Assembly: GCA_963827725.1 (NCBI GenBank)
Contig: CAWHBM010000001.1
Span: forward strand, 620,001 to 684,000
Direction: 5' to 3'
Length of the DNA stretch: 64,000 nucleotides
Source: VAXT01 sp963827725
Lineage (GTDB): Bacteria > Actinomycetota > Thermoleophilia > Gaiellales > Gaiellaceae
Below the pieces are notes generated by a model. That model worked only from the letters and a program-made list of their open reading frames with translations, was not told the DNA's origin and searched no databases. Shown piece after piece: positions 62,757 through 64,000 of the stretch (the stretch's first letter is position 1; each line of letters starts with the position of its first letter). The position numbers and the translations under genes were made by a program.

Positions 62757-63634
62757 TGGAGTTTTCGGTCGTCATCCCCACGATGCGCCGCGAGGAGATC
62801 CTCGAGATCACGCTCGCGAGCCTGCAGCAATGCGATCCGGCCCCACTCGAGGTGATCGTGGTCGACGCCGACCCGGAAGGCTCCTCGCAGGCAGTCGTGA
62901 GCGAGTTCGACCAGAACGTGGCGCCAAGAGTTCACTACCTCCGCGCCGTGCCGAGCCTGACGCGACAACGGAACATCGGCATCGACGAGACGGCCGGCGA
63001 TGTGATCGTCTTCCTGGACGATGACGTGACCATCCAGCCCGACGTGTTCGCCCGGCTGGAAGGAATCTACGCAGACCCGTCGATCCTCGGTGCCACCGGG
63101 CGGATCGTCGAGCCCGAATCGAAGCGGGTCGGCGGGCCTTCTTCGCCGCTGAGGCGGCTCCTCGGCGGCGGCAGGGGCCGCGACGGCACCTTCACGCGCT
63201 ACGGCTATCCGCGCTACCTCAGCGACCCCGATCAGCTGTGCGACGTCGAGTTCATGCAGGGCTGCTTCATGACCGCCCGTCGCGAGGCCGCCGCCAAGGT
63301 GCGCTTCGACGAGCACCTCGGCGGCTACGCGCTCGCCGAGGACGAGGACTTCGCGTACCGGCTCTCGCGCCTCGGCCGGGTCCTCTACGAGCCCGACATC
63401 GTCGTCGAGCACCGCAAACTCGGCTTCGGCACGCAGGACTCACGGCCATTCAACCGGCGCGTGGTCGTCAACCGGGCCTATCTCTTCCGCAAGAATTTCC
63501 CGCAGACGCCGCTCGCGCGCGTCCAGTTCTTCCTGCTGGTGCTCGCGCTCATCGGGCATCGAGTCGCCAACCGGGAGTGGCGCGGCGCGCGCGGCTTGCT
63601 CGACGGCGCCGCCGCGGTCTGGCTTCGGCGTTGA
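62756..63634 (+). CDS. Family 2 glycosyltransferase
   Basis: 292 residues from GTG 62756, overlapping the deacetylase TAG. GT-A motifs: FSVVIPTMRREEILEITLAS, VIVVDADPEGSSQAVV, VIVFLDDDVTIQPDVFARLE (DDD), then QGCFMTARREAAAKVRFDEH and EDEDFAYRLSRLGRVLYEPD (catalytic ED-like). C-terminal hydrophobic helix. Same transcription unit as the deacetylases. Confidence 0.9.
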   Translation: MEFSVVIPTMRREEILEITLASLQQCDPAPLEVIVVDADPEGSSQAVVSEFDQNVAPRVHYLRAVPSLTRQRNIGIDETAGDVIVFLDDDVTIQPDVFARLEGIYADPSILGATGRIVEPESKRVGGPSSPLRRLLGGGRGRDGTFTRYGYPRYLSDPDQLCDVEFMQGCFMTARREAAAKVRFDEHLGGYALAEDEDFAYRLSRLGRVLYEPDIVVEHRKLGFGTQDSRPFNRRVVVNRAYLFRKNFPQTPLARVQFFLLVLALIGHRVANREWRGARGLLDGAAAVWLRR

Positions 63635-64000
63635 GCGCGGTCCCGATCACGTTCGTCTCGTCGCACGCCCATCTGGGAGGCGAAGAGCGCTATCTCCTCA
63701 CGCTGCTCGAGGAGCTGGGGCCGGATTGGGTCCACGAGGTGGTCGTGCTCGAGGACGGCCCGCTGCTCGAGCTCCTGCGGGACTATCCGATGACGGTCAT
63801 CTCGACCGGGCGGCGCGCCGGGATCGCAGCCTCGGGGCTGCGTCTGCGCCGGCACTGGAGCCGGAATCGACCTGAGCTCGTGCATGCGAACGGGGTCAAG
63901 GCTGCGCTCGTATGCTCGCTCTCGGGGGCTCCGTTTCTCTGGCTCAAGCACGACTTCAGCTGGGACGGACGGCTGGCGCGCTTCGTCGGCGCGAGAGCGC
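63631..64000 (+). CDS. Glycosyltransferase family 4 type, 3'-truncated
   Basis: TTG 63631 overlaps the previous TGA: MSAVPITFVSSHAHLGGEER then YLLTLLEELGPDWVHEVVVL. The His/Gly-Gly N-terminal pattern and RPELVHANGVKAALVCSLSG fit the acceptor domain of a GT4 (GT-B) enzyme. The window ends after about 123 residues. Confidence 0.8.
   Translation, partial: MSAVPITFVSSHAHLGGEERYLLTLLEELGPDWVHEVVVLEDGPLLELLRDYPMTVISTGRRAGIAASGLRLRRHWSRNRPELVHANGVKAALVCSLSGAPFLWLKHDFSWDGRLARFVGARA

Overview
The window is a single high-GC bacterial stretch that starts inside the S10 ribosomal operon and ends inside a surface-polysaccharide cluster. Ku, a DUF2469 gene, C+ zinc-ribbon ribosomal proteins, many GTG/TTG starts and -10 boxes abutting start codons point to an actinobacterium. 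A deep lineage such as Thermoleophilia (Gaiellales/Solirubrobacterales) fits best, but that placement is inference. No 16S gene, CRISPR array, transposase or phage gene is visible.

Layout. 1-16.1 kb: S10-spc-alpha ribosomal operon, all plus strand (rpsJ end, rplC-rplD-rplW-rplB-rpsS-rplV-rpsC-rplP-rpmC-rpsQ-rplN-rplX-rplE-rpsN-rpsH-rplF-rplR-rpsE-rpmD-rplO-secY-adk-map-rpmJ-rpsM-rpsK-rpsD-rpoA-rplQ). infA is missing from its usual place between map and rpmJ, and several proteins carry long charged tails. 16.1-24.1 kb: truA, ligA, a PBP4-type carboxypeptidase, a LuxR-type response regulator, and two divergent cell-wall enzymes that share a coiled-coil module (3D domain and NlpC/P60). 24.3-35.6 kb: acyl-CoA synthetase, Ku, a small HTH protein, Nif3, SSB, tRNA-Pro, a nitrilase-family amidase, a HAD phosphatase, a beta-propeller/lysyl-oxidase secreted protein, and two divergent acyl-CoA dehydrogenases around a TetR-like operator. 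35.6-43.2 kb: VanW, thioesterase, a DUF2339/DUF3999 membrane pair, a lipid kinase and a nucleoside phosphorylase. 43.2-56.6 kb: a conserved-type housekeeping run tilS-hpt-ftsH-(tRNA)-folP-folB-folK-DUF2469-coaX-dus-greA-lysS, with a subtilisin-like protease inserted between folB and folK. 56.6-64 kb: ATP-grasp ligase, lipid-linked-sugar flippase, FemAB/CelD-type acyltransferase, three glycosyltransferases and two polysaccharide deacetylases.

Data quality. Fourteen genes, most of them essential and single copy, are broken by 18 apparent single-base frame shifts. Fourteen of these look like one extra base. This almost certainly reflects sequencing or assembly indels, so those genes are annotated as intact genes with a noted break.

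Most unusual non-coding structure: three size-conserved (158, 164 and 168 bp) imperfect palindromes with terminal inverted repeats and a central hairpin. Each lies at or just after the stop codon of a gene, and the three share no obvious primary sequence. A second general feature is a TANNNT box 5-11 nt upstream of the start codon at many transcription units, indicating widespread leaderless or near-leaderless transcription.
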